This document shows positions 34,018 through 45,145 of a stretch of 64,000 bases of DNA, one piece after another. The notes beneath the pieces are model-generated. The model ran no database searches. It was not told where the DNA came from and was given only the letters and a program-made list of their open reading frames with translations. How positions within the stretch are numbered: position 1 is the stretch's first letter; each line of letters begins with the position of its first letter. The translations under genes and the position numbers were made by a program. The DNA lies in NCBI RefSeq assembly GCF_905171775.1, contig NC_053490.1, positions 86,826,286 through 86,890,285 on the forward strand, written 5' to 3'. Origin of the DNA: Rana temporaria (Eukaryota; Chordata; Amphibia; Anura; Ranidae).

Positions 34018-36623
34018 ATTGAAATAAAAAAAAAGCAATTTAAGGGCGTCAAATGATCGCAAAGAGTACAAATTGGCACATAAAACAGGCAACTATAGTA
34101 AAAATGCTATAGTGCATTATCTTTAGCAATTAAGACTTTGCAGGGTAAAACTATTCCATGGCATAAAAATACATTCATTGTCTGCGTTATAAGAACTATC
34201 GAGTATTGTTCCATATTTTAAGATGAATTTCAGAATCTTTGTATTTGGCTAGGCAAGCTTATGAAATCAAAAAGTGTAGGCCTTTCCACCAAACTGCTTA
34301 CCATTACTAGAGTCTTTGGTTCCTAGGTAGGTAGGTTTTTAAATATTTTAAAACTAAAATTTTAATTAGAAAAAAAAAAAAAAAAATCGTACCTTGATAT
34401 CAACAATATCACCCTTCTTGTAGATGCGCATATAAGTTGACAGTGGCACCGGACCTAGAAGAGAAATTATTCCATCAACACCAGAGAACTATCCCTCACT
34501 TTATACAAGCCTTCTTCCAGCTTAACACAAATAAAACAATCTTTGATACGCCAATTGCTTTTGCCATACATCTTGGGAGTTAAAATACAGGAAAATAAAT
34601 CTAGCATATTGACCTGTCAGTCATTCATTTTCCTGAAGCGGTCTGCAATATTTGATAAAACTAAAAGTACAGCCTAGGTTTAATAAATCAAAACGTCACT
34701 TTATTGGCTGATAACACTTGGGTATATTTGTTTCAGGCAGCTCTTGGGAAATAATTGTTTTACTATACAATCCATGGTAGCATAACAGGAATTCAGCTAA
34801 CTGAAATGGCACAGCAATAATGCCCGGTTCACACTTGTGCGATGCCAGACATTGCATGTAATTCGCAGCGCACTGCTGTTCACATTACATGCGATGTGTG
34901 CGGTGCGATTTCAGCCATACAGATAGTATGGCTGATATTGCACTGCATTCAGTCGAAACACAGGACCCTTTTTTCTATTCAGATCAGAATCGGATCACGT
35001 GTTGACACATATGCGATCTGGGTCCGAAATGTCAGTCGCAGTGCGATACGCGAGCTGAAATGGGTGTGTCGGTGAGATATGACACTTCCCAGCAGTTCGC
35101 ATATGGAAGTGTGAACGGCAGTGCAATGCGAAAACCCACAGTGGACTCGTAGGGTTCTTGCATCGCACATGTGCGAACCGGGCCCAAGATTTCCCTTTTC
35201 TTTGTGCTGAAAACTGATCAGGCCCTTTAGGCCCGGTTCACACTTGTGCGATGCGAGAACCCACAGTGGACTTGCGGGGTTCTTGCATCACACAGACTCA
35301 CACTGCCATAAGCGAACTGCTGGGAAGTGTCATCTCAACGGCACCCCCATTCCAGCTTGCGTATCGCACTGCGACTGACAGTTCGGACATGGATCGCATG
35401 TGTGAACACACGTGATCCGATTCTGGTCTGAATAGAAAAAAAGGATCCAGTGGGTGCGTTTCGACCGAATGAGGTGCAATATCAGCCATACTATCTGTAG
35501 GTCTGCAATTGCACCGCACAGACATTGCATGTAATGTGAACAGCAGTGCACTGCAAATTACTTGCGATGTCTGGCAGCACACAAATGTGAACTGGGCCTG
35601 TCACATCTGCTTTCCTGCAGTAAAATTTTAGCTAGAAATCCAACTTAAGTAGCCAGTTCACTCATTTGCTACAGCATGTCAAATTTAAGCAGACCCAAAA
35701 ATCATATTTAAAATGCTCCGAAGCATGTGCAGTAATGCAAAGACATGCATGGGTATAATAAAAAGGGCCCAAAAGGGAAATTCTGCAGTTTATAGAGAAA
35801 AACTCAATATCTTTGGGTACTACCTTCAAAACCAACAAACATAAATAGCAATTACCAAAAACATCCATTTTAGAAAACCATATAAATTGCAGTTCAGTAA
35901 GCAAGCCGACAATCTAAATTTGACACAATTTTTCTTCCTGTTTTCAGAGAAAACCAATGCAATATAGTAAAACCTTGGTTTGAGAGCGTTTAGCAACATT
36001 TTATAAAAAATTTTGACTTGATATAAAAGCGATGTCTTGATATAAGAGTAGCATCATGTCACAATGTATATAAGAGTATAAATATTTAAAGAAGGTACAA
36101 CATTTAGCAACGTATTGTTACACTTAGAGGTGCCTCTCTTTATACTCTGTAGCTCCTGCTTAATTTTGCGTCTAATCCCCTTGTGGAGGCTTCCATTTTA
36201 TGGTTACACAACCTATCACATTGCTATAATCTTTTTATATGGACTAAAAACTGAAGAACTTATGAATAAATGGTTGCGGAACGAATCATTTGAGTTTCCA
36301 TCATTTCTTGTGGGGATATTTGCTTTGATATACAAGTGCATTGGATTACAAGCATGTTTCTGGGACAAATTATGCTCGCAATCCAAGATTTTACTGTACA
36401 TGTAAAATTTATAAAATGCACAGCAGTGTGCCGAGGTGCATGTTTAGTTTACATGTTGGGGTGCCACTGAAAATGAATGGCAATCTGAATACACTCCACA
36501 CACAGATGTGACTGGGCCCCTAAAATATTTCAAAGTTCTGTAGCTTCATTGCTTACCATGCTTGCGGAAGGGTCTAGAGAACATATAACGGGTTCCTCTC
36601 CTCTTGCCTCTTGTGTTCGTCAT
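29615..36623 (-). CDS. rpl21: Ribosomal protein L21 (eL21), five coding exons
   Basis: RPL21 is a structural protein of the large cytosolic ribosomal subunit. Coding exons on the minus strand are 36623-36557, 34454-34393, 31392-31280, 30040-29890 and 29704-29615: 67+62+113+151+90 = 483 nt, or 160 codons plus stop, the vertebrate length. Recognisable blocks are MTNTRGKRRGTRYMFSRPF, STYMRIYKKGDIVDIK, KGMPHKCYHGKTGRIYNVTQ, GKILAKRINVRVEHIRHSKS and LLEPIPYEFMA. All junctions have GT/AG, and phases rejoin cleanly (for example AA|A for the Lys before GKIL). The start is the first ATG after the exon 2 acceptor (exon 2 begins at 36645). No stops or frameshifts are present, so this is the functional intron-bearing gene, not a processed pseudogene. 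Confidence 0.98.
29773..29850 (-). ncRNA. Box C/D snoRNA in RPL21 intron 5
   Basis: On the minus strand a TGATGAT C box (29844-29838) and a CTGA D box (29783-29780) are about 55 nt apart, bracketed by a short terminal stem. The middle forms a small hairpin. Bases shared with the copy at 31687-31768 include 'atttcaccggtt' just 5' of box D, the expected guide position. Human RPL21 introns host SNORD102 and SNORA27, so this is probably the SNORD102 counterpart (inference). It would guide 2'-O-methylation of rRNA. Confidence 0.85.
31687..31768 (-). ncRNA. Box C/D snoRNA copy in RPL21 intron 3
   Basis: This is a paralogue of the intron 5 snoRNA. It has box C TGATGAT (31759-31753), box D CTGA (31697-31694) and a perfect 8-bp terminal stem (attgctct/agagcaat). 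The pre-D-box guide segment is the same, and the internal hairpin 'atttacc...ggtaaat' is strong. The terminal stem is better than in the other copy, suggesting both are maintained. Confidence 0.87.
31922..32133. mobile_element. TTAA-bounded MITE in RPL21 intron 3
   Basis: TTAA at both ends, with inverted termini of the TTAAAGTGGT type. It ends in a purine-rich A run. A related diverged copy spans about 33356-33595. Confidence 0.7.
32602..32778. mobile_element. hAT MITE in RPL21 intron 3
   Basis: A perfect 8-bp TSD, GTTTAGGG (32594-32601 and 32779-32786), flanks inverted termini CAGTGGTCATCAACCCTG and its inverse. The 177-bp body is largely self-complementary. Confidence 0.92.
33971..34016 (+). 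repeat. (AC)n microsatellite
   Basis: About 23 uninterrupted AC units in RPL21 intron 3. A second, very short AC tract lies near 31785. Confidence 0.97.
34822..35183. mobile_element. Foldback MITE in RPL21 intron 2, copy 1
   Basis: Termini GCCCGGTTCACACTTGTGCG and an inverse. The interior is self-complementary and closely related to the neighbour at 35230-35598 in inverted order. Confidence 0.8.
35230..35598. mobile_element. Foldback MITE in RPL21 intron 2, copy 2
   Basis: Same family as 34822-35183, separated from it by about 45 bp and inverted relative to it, so together they could form a stem of more than 300 bp in the pre-mRNA. Confidence 0.8.
35965..36396. mobile_element. TA-flanked pogo/Tigger-like MITE, complete
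   Basis: Termini AGTAAAACCTTGG and the inverse ending at 36396 are flanked by TA. The interior matches 11216-11700. It lies in RPL21 intron 2, upstream of exon 3. Confidence 0.75.
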
Positions 36624-37608
36624 TTTTCAGTTATAATTGCCCCTACTGTGGAGAAGAAAAAAAAAGTGAACTCAAGCAGCAGCATGCACTGAAAACAGAA
36701 TGAATATCAAAGGAAAACCTTCACTAGTATCAGCAACAACCACAAGATGTTTATACTCGCTTCCTCCATCAGAGCATCTCAAAAATCCAGTATGCTGCTT
36801 TTTTTGGGGGGATGTTATGACACTTTATTGCTTCCTACAGTATCTGGCCTCTTGGCAGAACCAAAAACTGTCAAGTGGATATGAGAGTATCCATTGCCCA
36901 GCAAACTGATCAGGCCAAGTTATGTATGAGGTGTGTGGCTGTTCCTGCTCGACAGAAGTCAGTTTGACTGACTTATATCAAAGGGAAATTATCCAACAGC
37001 CAGTGTTTTCTGACAATGGCTGGTACTGCTGTCAGAATACAAAGCCCCAGAGGGGAAGGAGGGATTTATCCCTCATTTGTGTGAGTGGAGAAATAAAGAG
37101 TGCAGCTGTAACTCGAACAGCAATTAAAACATCAGAAGTTCTAATTCTTCCTCTAGTAAAATGTGACTTAATTTTTGGGACCACCGCGGGAGTCTATGCC
37201 CGGAAGTGGGTGCAAATACCTGAAAGGTGCCAAATGTGACACTGGAGGTTCCATTTTTGTGTGGACCTCCGCTTTAAAAATTACCCCATCGTCCTAGTAC
37301 AGGGAAACTCCAGTCCTTCAGCTATTGCCATGACTGGTACTTGCAGTGCCAAAACAGCTGGAGGGCCACTTTTGCACAACCCTGCACTAGTGCATTGGAC
37401 ATTCCCAACAGTCTGTAAAGCCTAGTACACATTAGAAAATCAGATGATTTGATCTCCATGAAATGTTCGCACTACGCAGAAAACTAGGCCATTAAATGGT
37501 ATGACAAAGGAAAAAGTCTCACTTAGGCAGCCACGATCCAGAGTAGATCATTGCTCCAAATCATAAATCCTGTACAAAAATGTCTTTGGAACAGTGGTTA
37601 GCACTGAT

Positions 37609-37686
37609 TAGATTGTAAGCTCCTTGAGGGCAGGGACTGATGTAAATGTACAATATGTATGTAAAGCGCTGTGTAAAATTGTCAGC
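37609..37686 (+). mobile_element. L2-like LINE 3' tail fragment
   Basis: Contains 'attgtaagctccttgaggg' followed by 'cagggactgatgtaaatg' and 'gtaaagcgctgtgtaaa', the tail pattern of vertebrate L2-type LINEs. It lies in RPL21 intron 1. Confidence 0.5.
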
Positions 37687-37691
37687 CCTAT

Positions 37692-37840
37692 ATACCGTAT
37701 TTATCGGCGTATAACACGCACCCTAGCTTTAAGAGGGAAGTTTCAGGAAAAAACTTTCCACGGCCCCCTGCGTATAACACGCAGGCACAGTTTACCCTCT
37801 ATTTTCTGGGTAAAAAAAGTGACTGCTATACACCAATACA
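37692..37840. mobile_element. DNA-transposon end fragment
   Basis: It starts TACCGTATTTATCGGCGTAT and includes 'gcgtataacacgcag', a terminal sequence widespread in vertebrate DNA transposons. The superfamily is uncertain, and only one end is present. Confidence 0.45.
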
Positions 37841-38473
37841 GTAAATACACATTTTCATCTGAAAAGCTAAAGTCAGCTCTGGAAAGCGGTAAAATAGTTA
37901 TAGTAGGTTGGAAAAAAAAAAACACACAAGTCCAACCTATGTGTGCGATTTTATGTCAGTATTACATTGTACATCCCTGTATGTTGCGATCATTCAGGTG
38001 CTTATCCAATATTTTTTTTGAAGTGGTTGTAAACCCTTTACAACCACTTTAACCTACGAGTAAGCCTAGATGAAGGCTTACCTGTAGGTGCTGGAAATCT
38101 CACAAACCTAAAAGGTTTAGGAGATATATGCAAAAAATAGCGGCACCCATCTATACGGCGCAAGCATACCGAGCGTACCGCCAACGGCAACATGCTGTTA
38201 GTGGTGGCTCCCACGGGAGCCAGTCACAGCGCCGGAGCAGCAATACCCGGAAGTCACTCCGGGTACCATGGCGGCGTCTGAGGCGAACAAGGGTCACTGC
38301 GGGGGCTTCGATCTCGGGTAAGTAATTCAAAATGAGCTAGTATGCTATGCATACTAGCTCATTATGTCTGTCTTGCAGGTTGTCTTTTTTTAAAGAGGGT
38401 TTACTTCCTCTTTAAACTATCAATGCTTTCCCGAGACCACCCCCTGAGGAAGGGAATTCCACATCCTTGCCAC

Positions 38474-38976
38474 TTAAAGCGGGAGTTCACCCATTTGTGT
38501 TTTTTTTCTCTTTTCCCCTTAGATTCCTGCTCGTTTTGTCTAGGGGAATCGGCCATTTGTTTTAAAATATGAGCCGTACTTACCGTTTACGAGATGCATC
38601 CTCTCCGTCGCTTCCGGGTATGGGTCTTCGGGAGCGGGCGTTCCTTCTTGAATGACAGTCTCCCGAGAGGCTTCCGACGGTCGCATCCATCGCGTCACTA
38701 GTAGCCGAAAGTCGGTGCGGCTCTATACTGCGCACCGACGTTCTGCTACTTTCGGAAAATCGTGACGCGATGGATGCGACCGTCGGAAGCCTCTCGGAAG
38801 ACTGTCAATCAAGAAGGAACGCCCAGTCCCGCAGCCCATACCTGGAAGCGACGGAGAGGATGCATCTCGTAAACGGTAAGTACGGATCATATTTTAAAAC
38901 TAGCCGATTCCCCTAGACAAAACGAGCAGGAATCTAAGGGGAAAATGTGTTCGCTATGGGTGAACCTCCGCTTTAA
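38474..38976. mobile_element. 500-bp foldback element in RPL21 intron 1
   Basis: TTAA lies at both ends, with inverted termini TTAAAGCGG. The two halves are nearly complete inverse copies about a centre near 38725, with arms of about 240 bp including 'gagatgcatcctctccgtcg' and 'cgcgatggatgcgaccgtcg'. Sense transcription of RPL21 runs across it. Confidence 0.9.
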
Positions 38977-39853
38977 TGAACAGCAAATAGAACTGATCAA
39001 TATATGGAGACTCATCCACTTCTCTAATATGTAGCAGGCTACTCCGGTCTGCAGAATCAGCTTGCTCAGCAGGGGGGGGGGGGGGGAATAGAAATCACCC
39101 CCGAGCAGGCAGATATCCACTCACTGTGCAGAGCAGAGATGGGCCCAGCCCAGTTATTCTCTATGGGGAGATCAGGTGAAAACAGACCACCTTGTCCATT
39201 TTCATCGAATCCGCCAGATGGGTGGAAAATAAGAGCACGATCCGCCCGGATGTCATGGAGAGGATCGCATAGCAGCGGGTGTGAAGTCACTGCTGACATC
39301 CGTCTCTCCATAGGAGTGAATGGAGGGTCCAATCAGACCCACCTGGAAATCTGACAGGCGTATCAGTGTGAAAGCAGCCTGAGAGCGGAGGAATGGGGGA
39401 CAAGCAATGAATCGCTCCCTGTGGGAAAGGCTGCTGGACGGGGAGGACCGGTGTGTACAGTACACCATGCCGCCAGGCTTCTCACTCATCCACATGGTCA
39501 CCCTCCCTGGAAGAAGCAGACGAGCTCCCCCTCCCGGCAGGCACGGGACGGAGGACTCCTATACACGGGGCCTGGTCTATGAAGGGCTCGGTACAGAGCT
39601 CCGCTGACATGAGGCCCGGCCTATGTATGGACATTACATGTCACACGCTCCTCAGTCCCAGGCCTCCTCACACCAGGCCACACTATACAAAGCGGCCATA
39701 CACGGCTCTCCGAGCCCACCACACTACTCAAACCTCTACCTTCCCCTCCGCACTGCTCTCCCCCTCACACTGCGACCCTTTCCGCGGAGCTTCCCTCCAA
39801 ACAGCCAGCCCAATCCCCTCACACACCGGGAGCTCGAACTCTCATGCGGCTAC

Positions 39854-39882
39854 CTGCAAGATGGCGGGTCCGGTGGAAAGAG
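39854..39882 (-). other. rpl21: RPL21 non-coding exon 1 (5' UTR)
   Basis: On the minus strand the pyrimidine run CTCTCTCTTTCC is followed by ACCGGACCCGCCATCTTGCAG and a GT donor (39853-39852). A start within a pyrimidine tract matches the 5' TOP rule of ribosomal protein genes. The exact first base could be any C at 39880-39886. The match 'aagatggcgg' on the plus strand (39858-39867) is a typical YY1 site at the exon 1 edge. Confidence 0.75.
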
Positions 39883-40000
39883 AGAGATCAGGCTCCGCCT
39901 CTCACACGTGACCCCTCTGCGACTGCCCACCCAACTGCCTGATCGGGTGTCTCTCACCACAACCGATATTTATGGCAGAGCAGCTGTAGTTACAACAACG
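39880..40000 (-). promoter_or_regulatory. rpl21: RPL21 core promoter region
   Basis: The region upstream of exon 1 is GC-rich, with a palindromic E-box-like 'tcacgtgtga' about 20-30 bases upstream of the start. No TATA box lies at -30; an AT-rich 'cataaatatc' lies about 85-95 bases upstream. Broad GC-rich sequence continues to about 39100 inside intron 1. Confidence 0.6.
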
Positions 40001-40099
40001 TGTTAGTGAGTTGATAGAAATAAAGGTCTCGTCTAAATAGAAAAGCACTTTTTGTTTTTAACAGGCATATATTAGGACAACTATTCATAAGCTGAGGGC

Positions 40100-40637
40100 C
40101 AGTGTTCCGTCAGATTAGGTGATCCGTCAAAACTTATAACATAATTGACGTTTCATCGCCGCCATCTTGCTACACCCCGCACTCGTCCACAGTAAGGATA
40201 CAATGAGAAGGGGCAAGCGGACATATTGTTACACCCGCCGGAGTTTTGCATTTTACACTTATTTTTAACAGTAAACTGAGGTTATATAGTGAAATAAGTA
40301 CTTAGACCTCCGTGTAAATGTTGAATTTTAAAAGCAGCAATGTTCTGTCAGATTTGCAAACCCATGCAATCAGCAGGCTTGCCGTTGCTTTTAAAATTCC
40401 ACATGTAAACATTCACACAGAGTTCTAAGTACTTATTTCACTATGTAACCTCAGTGTATTGTTAAAAATAAGTGTAAAATGCAAAACTCTGGTGGGTGTA
40501 ACAAGATGTCCATTTTTCCCCCTTCCCACTCTATCCATACTGTGGGCGAGTGCGTGCGGGGTGTAGCAAGATGGCAGCAACGCAACGTCACCTCCGTTAC
40601 AAATTCTGACGAGTCACCTAATCTGACGAAACACCTG
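40100..40637. mobile_element. 540-bp foldback element upstream of RPL21
   Basis: Ends share 'gtcagattaggtga' in inverted orientation, and arms of about 200 bp (including 'aagtacttatttcactat') pair about a centre near 40365. It sits about 200 bp upstream of the RPL21 start. No clean TSD was found. Confidence 0.8.
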
Positions 40638-40996
40638 TATATCCTAGTATATAGTATGCGGACGTGACATCACATGTAGGGTAAAATAGGATTTTATTGG
40701 TTGTAGAAACAATCTGTATTCTTATATTCCCAACAACAAACCTCCAAGTTGTGTTAACCCCAAAAGTAAACATTTATTTATGACCCATCACCATAACGTG
40801 AGCACTATTTGCATATCTTATGTTTAACACACAGCTGTGTATATATCTCTATACCTTTATTTGTACCTTTCTATTTATTGCAATGATTTAGGCTCCATTC
40901 ACAATTGTGCGACTTGTCATGCAACTTTGGACATCAAAGGTGCATGAAAAGTCATTCCCCGTGTTTTCCAATAATAACCATTCATATATGTGCAAC
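40638..40996. other. Intergenic, no gene seen
   Basis: AT-rich sequence between two transposable elements. No coding signal. Confidence 0.5.
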
Positions 40997-41925
40997 TTAA
41001 CAACTTCTCTACCGAGTCATTGTAAAATGACGTCGGCGGGAACCCTCCCTCCCTCCCTCCGGGTGGACGTCATATGATGTCCTGAGCTTTCCTGGTGGCC
41101 GTGATGTCTGCCGGGCACCCGCGATTGCCCGTAATCACGGCAGGACCATGGATCTGTGTGTGTAAACAACACACAAATCCATGTCCTGCCAGTGGTGAGG
41201 AGACCGATGTGTATTCCCAGTACAGAGGAACGCACACCGGTCTCCTCCCCTTGTGAGTCCCCGCCCCCTACAGTTAGAATTACTCACTAGGGAACATATT
41301 AACCCCTTGATCGCCCCCTAGTGTTAACCCCTTCCCTGCCAGTCACATTCACACAGTAATCAGTGCAGTTTTATAGCACTAATCGCTGTATAAATGTGAA
41401 TGGTCCCAAAAACGTGTCAAAAGTGTCCGATATGTCCGCCGCAATGTCACAGGCATAAAAAAATAAATAAATATATCCCTTATTTTGTAGATGCTATAAC
41501 TTTTGCGCAACCCAATCAATAAACGCTTATTGCGATTTTTTTGGCCAAAAATATGTAGAAGAATACGTTTCGGTCTAAACTGAGGAAAAACATTTTTTTT
41601 TATGTTTCAATAATTTTATTGACATTTTAACAATACAACATTTATTTATTTATTTTTTAAATTGTGATATTTATTAAATCAAAAAGTAAAAAATATATAT
41701 ATATTTTTTTCAAAATTGTGTCTCTTCTGTTGTTTATAGCGCAAAAAATAAAAACCGCAGAGGCGATCAAATACCACCAAAAGAAAGCTCTATTTGTGGG
41801 GAAAAAAATACATTTTGTTTGGGAGCCACTTCGCATGACCACGCAATTGTCATTCAAAATGTGACAGCGCTGAAAACTAAAAATTGGTCTGGGCAAGTGA
41901 AAATGCCCTGTATTGAAGCAGTTAA
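40997..41925. mobile_element. piggyBac-derived non-autonomous element, copy 2
   Basis: TTAA lies at both ends. The interior follows 27721-28715 in order (GC-rich start, 'ctagtgttaaccccttccct', then 'cgcaaaaaataaaaaccgc'). Termini are more diverged than in that copy. A further fragment, 43715-43870, matches 41493-41635. Confidence 0.78.
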
Positions 41926-41933
41926 AGAGCAAC

Positions 41934-42003
41934 TGCAGTCTGCTTACATAATTTGTAATAAAAACATCTTTACCATTCTGAAGCTTCCCTCTAACCACTT
42001 TGC

Positions 42004-42080
<77 letters not shown>

Positions 42081-42420
42081 TGTGATTCTGTACTTGCCAA
42101 ATATGCTGCAGAAATCTCCCTACATGAAGTCCGGCTGCATCCATTTTAACTGTGGGCAGCTGAAGCTGCTGCCTGTCAACTTCCTGGATTTACACAGACA
42201 CACAGAGGCACACCTCCAGCTCTGCAACCCTGCAGATCTCATTGGCCCTCTCATGACTCATCCCCTCTCCCTTCCTGGCAAACTCTCATGAGAGTGAGAG
42301 AGCTGTGCATGATGTCATAACCCCAGGCTTTTTAGCAGACAAGAAACAAGAAGTGGGCTGTATTAGGTATTTACTGTCAGAAAAGTGTATTTTATATACA
42401 ACTAATATAGATCAGACCAA
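41934..42420 (+). mobile_element. Dispersed repeat carrying (AT)n, copy 1
   Basis: Matches 53944-54470 on both sides of the microsatellite (left 'ttctgaagcttccctctaac', right 'ttgccaaatat' and 'tcctggatttacacag'). The AT tract runs at about 42007-42080. The reading frames are low-complexity artefacts. Confidence 0.8.
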
Positions 42421-42636
42421 AATGAGGGACTAATGAGGAGGAAAGAGGGACAGAGGGACATTGTTCCAAATCAGGGACAGTCCCTCAAAATCAGGGACAG
42501 TTGGGAGCTTTGCAACTTGTGTGCAACAGTTGTTCATTATCACTAGTCAAAGTCGAGTTGCACCCATCCAAATTTGCGTCAAAGTTGCACTCCAAAGTCA
42601 GCGCAACTTTGGAGTCGTACAATTGTGAATGCAGAC

Positions 42637-43177
42637 TTAAAGTGGAGTTCCACCCATAAATATAACATTACATCAGTAGTTTTAAAAAAATGTCATTAGT
42701 CCTTTACGGAAAACATTTTTTTTCTTTAGATGCCTTCAAAGTGTTGTTGCTAGGCAGAATAGTTAATCTTCCCACTTCCTGCACCTAGGTGCTTAATGCT
42801 TCCTAACCTACACCGCACAGACTCCTGGGAATGTAGTGGGTGTAACTTTCCAGGAGTCTGTGCACTCCCCAGTCTCAAAGAATTATGTGACTTGGACAGC
42901 ACAGGTGCTGAAACCTGATCTGACACTGCTTGTGCAGCACTGAGCATGTGCGAGGTCTGCAAGGCTGAAATCCAGGAAGTCATACAGTCTGGCTTCATGA
43001 TGCCCACACTTAAGATGGCCCCAGTCAATTTCTATTTTATAAAGTGTCTAAATGCTGTAACAACCTAACAAAACGGACCTTAGTTTACAGACTAACTTTA
43101 CTAGAATACATTAAGCTTGTGTATTACAGGGGTATTTATATTTAAAAAGTGAAATTGTGGGTGGAACTCCACTTTAA
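42637..43177 (+). mobile_element. TTAA-bounded MITE, copy 3
   Basis: Same family and orientation as 716-1244. Both 19-bp terminal repeats are well preserved, making this the least decayed of the three copies. Confidence 0.88.
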
Positions 43178-43904
43178 GCTCTGTTCACACCTGCTTTTAC
43201 ATTGAACTTCAAAATACCTGTACAAAAACACTGCAAAAACTCTGTAAAAAATGCCTGTAAAATAGCAATGCCTAGATATGAATGGAGCCTAAAGTCTCAT
43301 ACACACGATCGGATTTCCATCGGACAAATCTATGGATTTTTGTCCGAAGGGCGTTGACCGTGAACTTGTTCTGCATACAGACGGCAGAACTTTTTCAGCC
43401 CACATTCACAAAACTACGTGTTTTTTCTGCTCTTTAGCACCACTTCTGCTAATGTTGCGCTATGGTTAGCATTGGTTCGGAGCATGCGTGTTTGTACTTT
43501 GGATTTTAGTCCGACGGATTTGTGTACACACAATGTTTTCGAGCTTCTTTGAGCTTTTACATGCTCTTTAGTGTGTTTTCGGGCACTAAGGGCTCATGCA
43601 CACTGCAGCTCAAAGAAACTGCTCCTACAGACTTTAGAGCTTTTTTAAACACAAATTTTTTTATGTCTGGAAACTCCCCTCCATGTTAGCCAACGTGTCC
43701 ATGCACACTATAGTTTTGTAGATGCTATAACTTTTGCGCAACCCAATTAATAAACGCTTATTGCGGTTTTTTTGGCCAAAAATATGTAGAAGAATATGTT
43801 TCGGTCTAAACTGAGGAAAAAAATTGTTTTTTTTATGTTTCAATAATTTTTATTGACATTTTAACAAAATTTTCAAGCTTCTTTGAGCTTTTACATGCTC
43901 TTTA

Positions 43905-44296
43905 GGCCCCGTACACACAAGGAGACATGTCCGATGAAAACGGTCCGCGGACCATTTTCATCGGACATGTCTCCTGGGAGCTTTTGGTCTGATGTACACA
44001 CCATCAGACCAAAATCCCCGCGGACAGAGAACGCGGTGACGTAGAAGACACAGACGTTCTCAAACACGGAAGTGCAATGCTTCCACGCATGCGTCGAATA
44101 AATTTGACGCATGCGCGGGATTTCGGGACGCTGGTTACACGTCATAACCAGTGGACATGTCCGATTGGGTGTACTAACCATCGGACATGTCCGACGGACA
44201 TGTTTTCCGCTAGGCCGTACACACGGTCGGACATGTCCGCGGAAACTGGTCCGCAGACCAGTTTCAGCGGACATGTTCGACCGTGTGTACGGGGCC
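43905..44296. mobile_element. Harbinger-like MITE with TTA TSD
   Basis: Inverted termini GGCCCCGTACACAC are flanked by TTA at 43902-43904 and 44297-44299. The interior is composed of inverted 'acatgtccg' motifs. The interrupted sequence (…ctct|tta|gtgtg…) is seen intact near 43565. Confidence 0.88.
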
Positions 44297-44299
44297 TTA

Positions 44300-44595
44300 G
44301 GCTGGGTTCACACTACTACACTACTTTCATCCTACTTTGCTCTGCTACATTGGTCCTACATTTATCCTACATTGGTCCTACATCCATCCTACTTTCATGA
44401 ACAGGATACTACTTTGGTCCGACTTCAATGATATTCAATGGGCCTGAAGTAGGATCAATGTAGGACCAAAAGTAGTACAGGGAGCATTTTCAAAGTCGGA
44501 CCGACTTGTGTAGGACGCTACAAGACGCTCTCATAGGGAAACATTGAACACAGAGCAAAGTAGGATGAAAGTAGTGTAGTAGTGTGAACCCAGCC
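44300..44595. mobile_element. Harbinger-like MITE abutting the previous
   Basis: Inverted termini GGCTGGGTTCACACTACTAC and inverse. It sits immediately after the TTA that ends the neighbouring MITE, with TAA on the other side (one base different from a perfect TSD). It therefore landed in the earlier element's duplicated target. Confidence 0.85.
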
Positions 44596-45145
44596 TAAGT
44601 GTGTTTTCTGGCACTAAGGGCTCATGCACACTGCAGCTCAAAGAAACTGCTCCTACAGACTTTAGAGCTTTTTTTAACACAAATTTTTTTATGTCTGGAA
44701 ACTCCCCTCCATGTTAGCCAATGTGTCCATGCACACTATAGTTTTTTTCAGGAGTTTACAGGCATATGCTCTTACAGGCAGGAAAAGGAAAAATTTTTTT
44801 TTTACGTTTTTAAGAGGTCCGAGCAAAATAGATACCTAAGGGCACATGCACACTGCAGCTCAAAAAAGGCTTTTGAGCTTTTATTTCAGCTTGAGGAAGT
44901 TTGTACTTTTTGGGGCACTTGTGCGCATTTTTTTTTCACAAACCCTCCCCTTATTTTTCCTAATTTTTTTTTGTGTGTATTCAAGCTTTTTGAGCCTTTT
45001 CATGCTCTTTCACGCTTTTTTGCACTATTTTGGGCACTTCGGTGTCTTTTCTGCTTGAAAGCTCCTCTCAAAAACGCGGATTTGGTGTGGGTTTTTTTTC
45101 TGCCAGTAAGAGCATATGCCTGTAAACGCCTGAAAAAAACACATA

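Noticed and set aside
39453..40006. Frames of 127-152 codons near the RPL21 start
   Set aside because: They run on the plus strand across the GC-rich RPL21 promoter and exon 1, with no domain; open by base composition.
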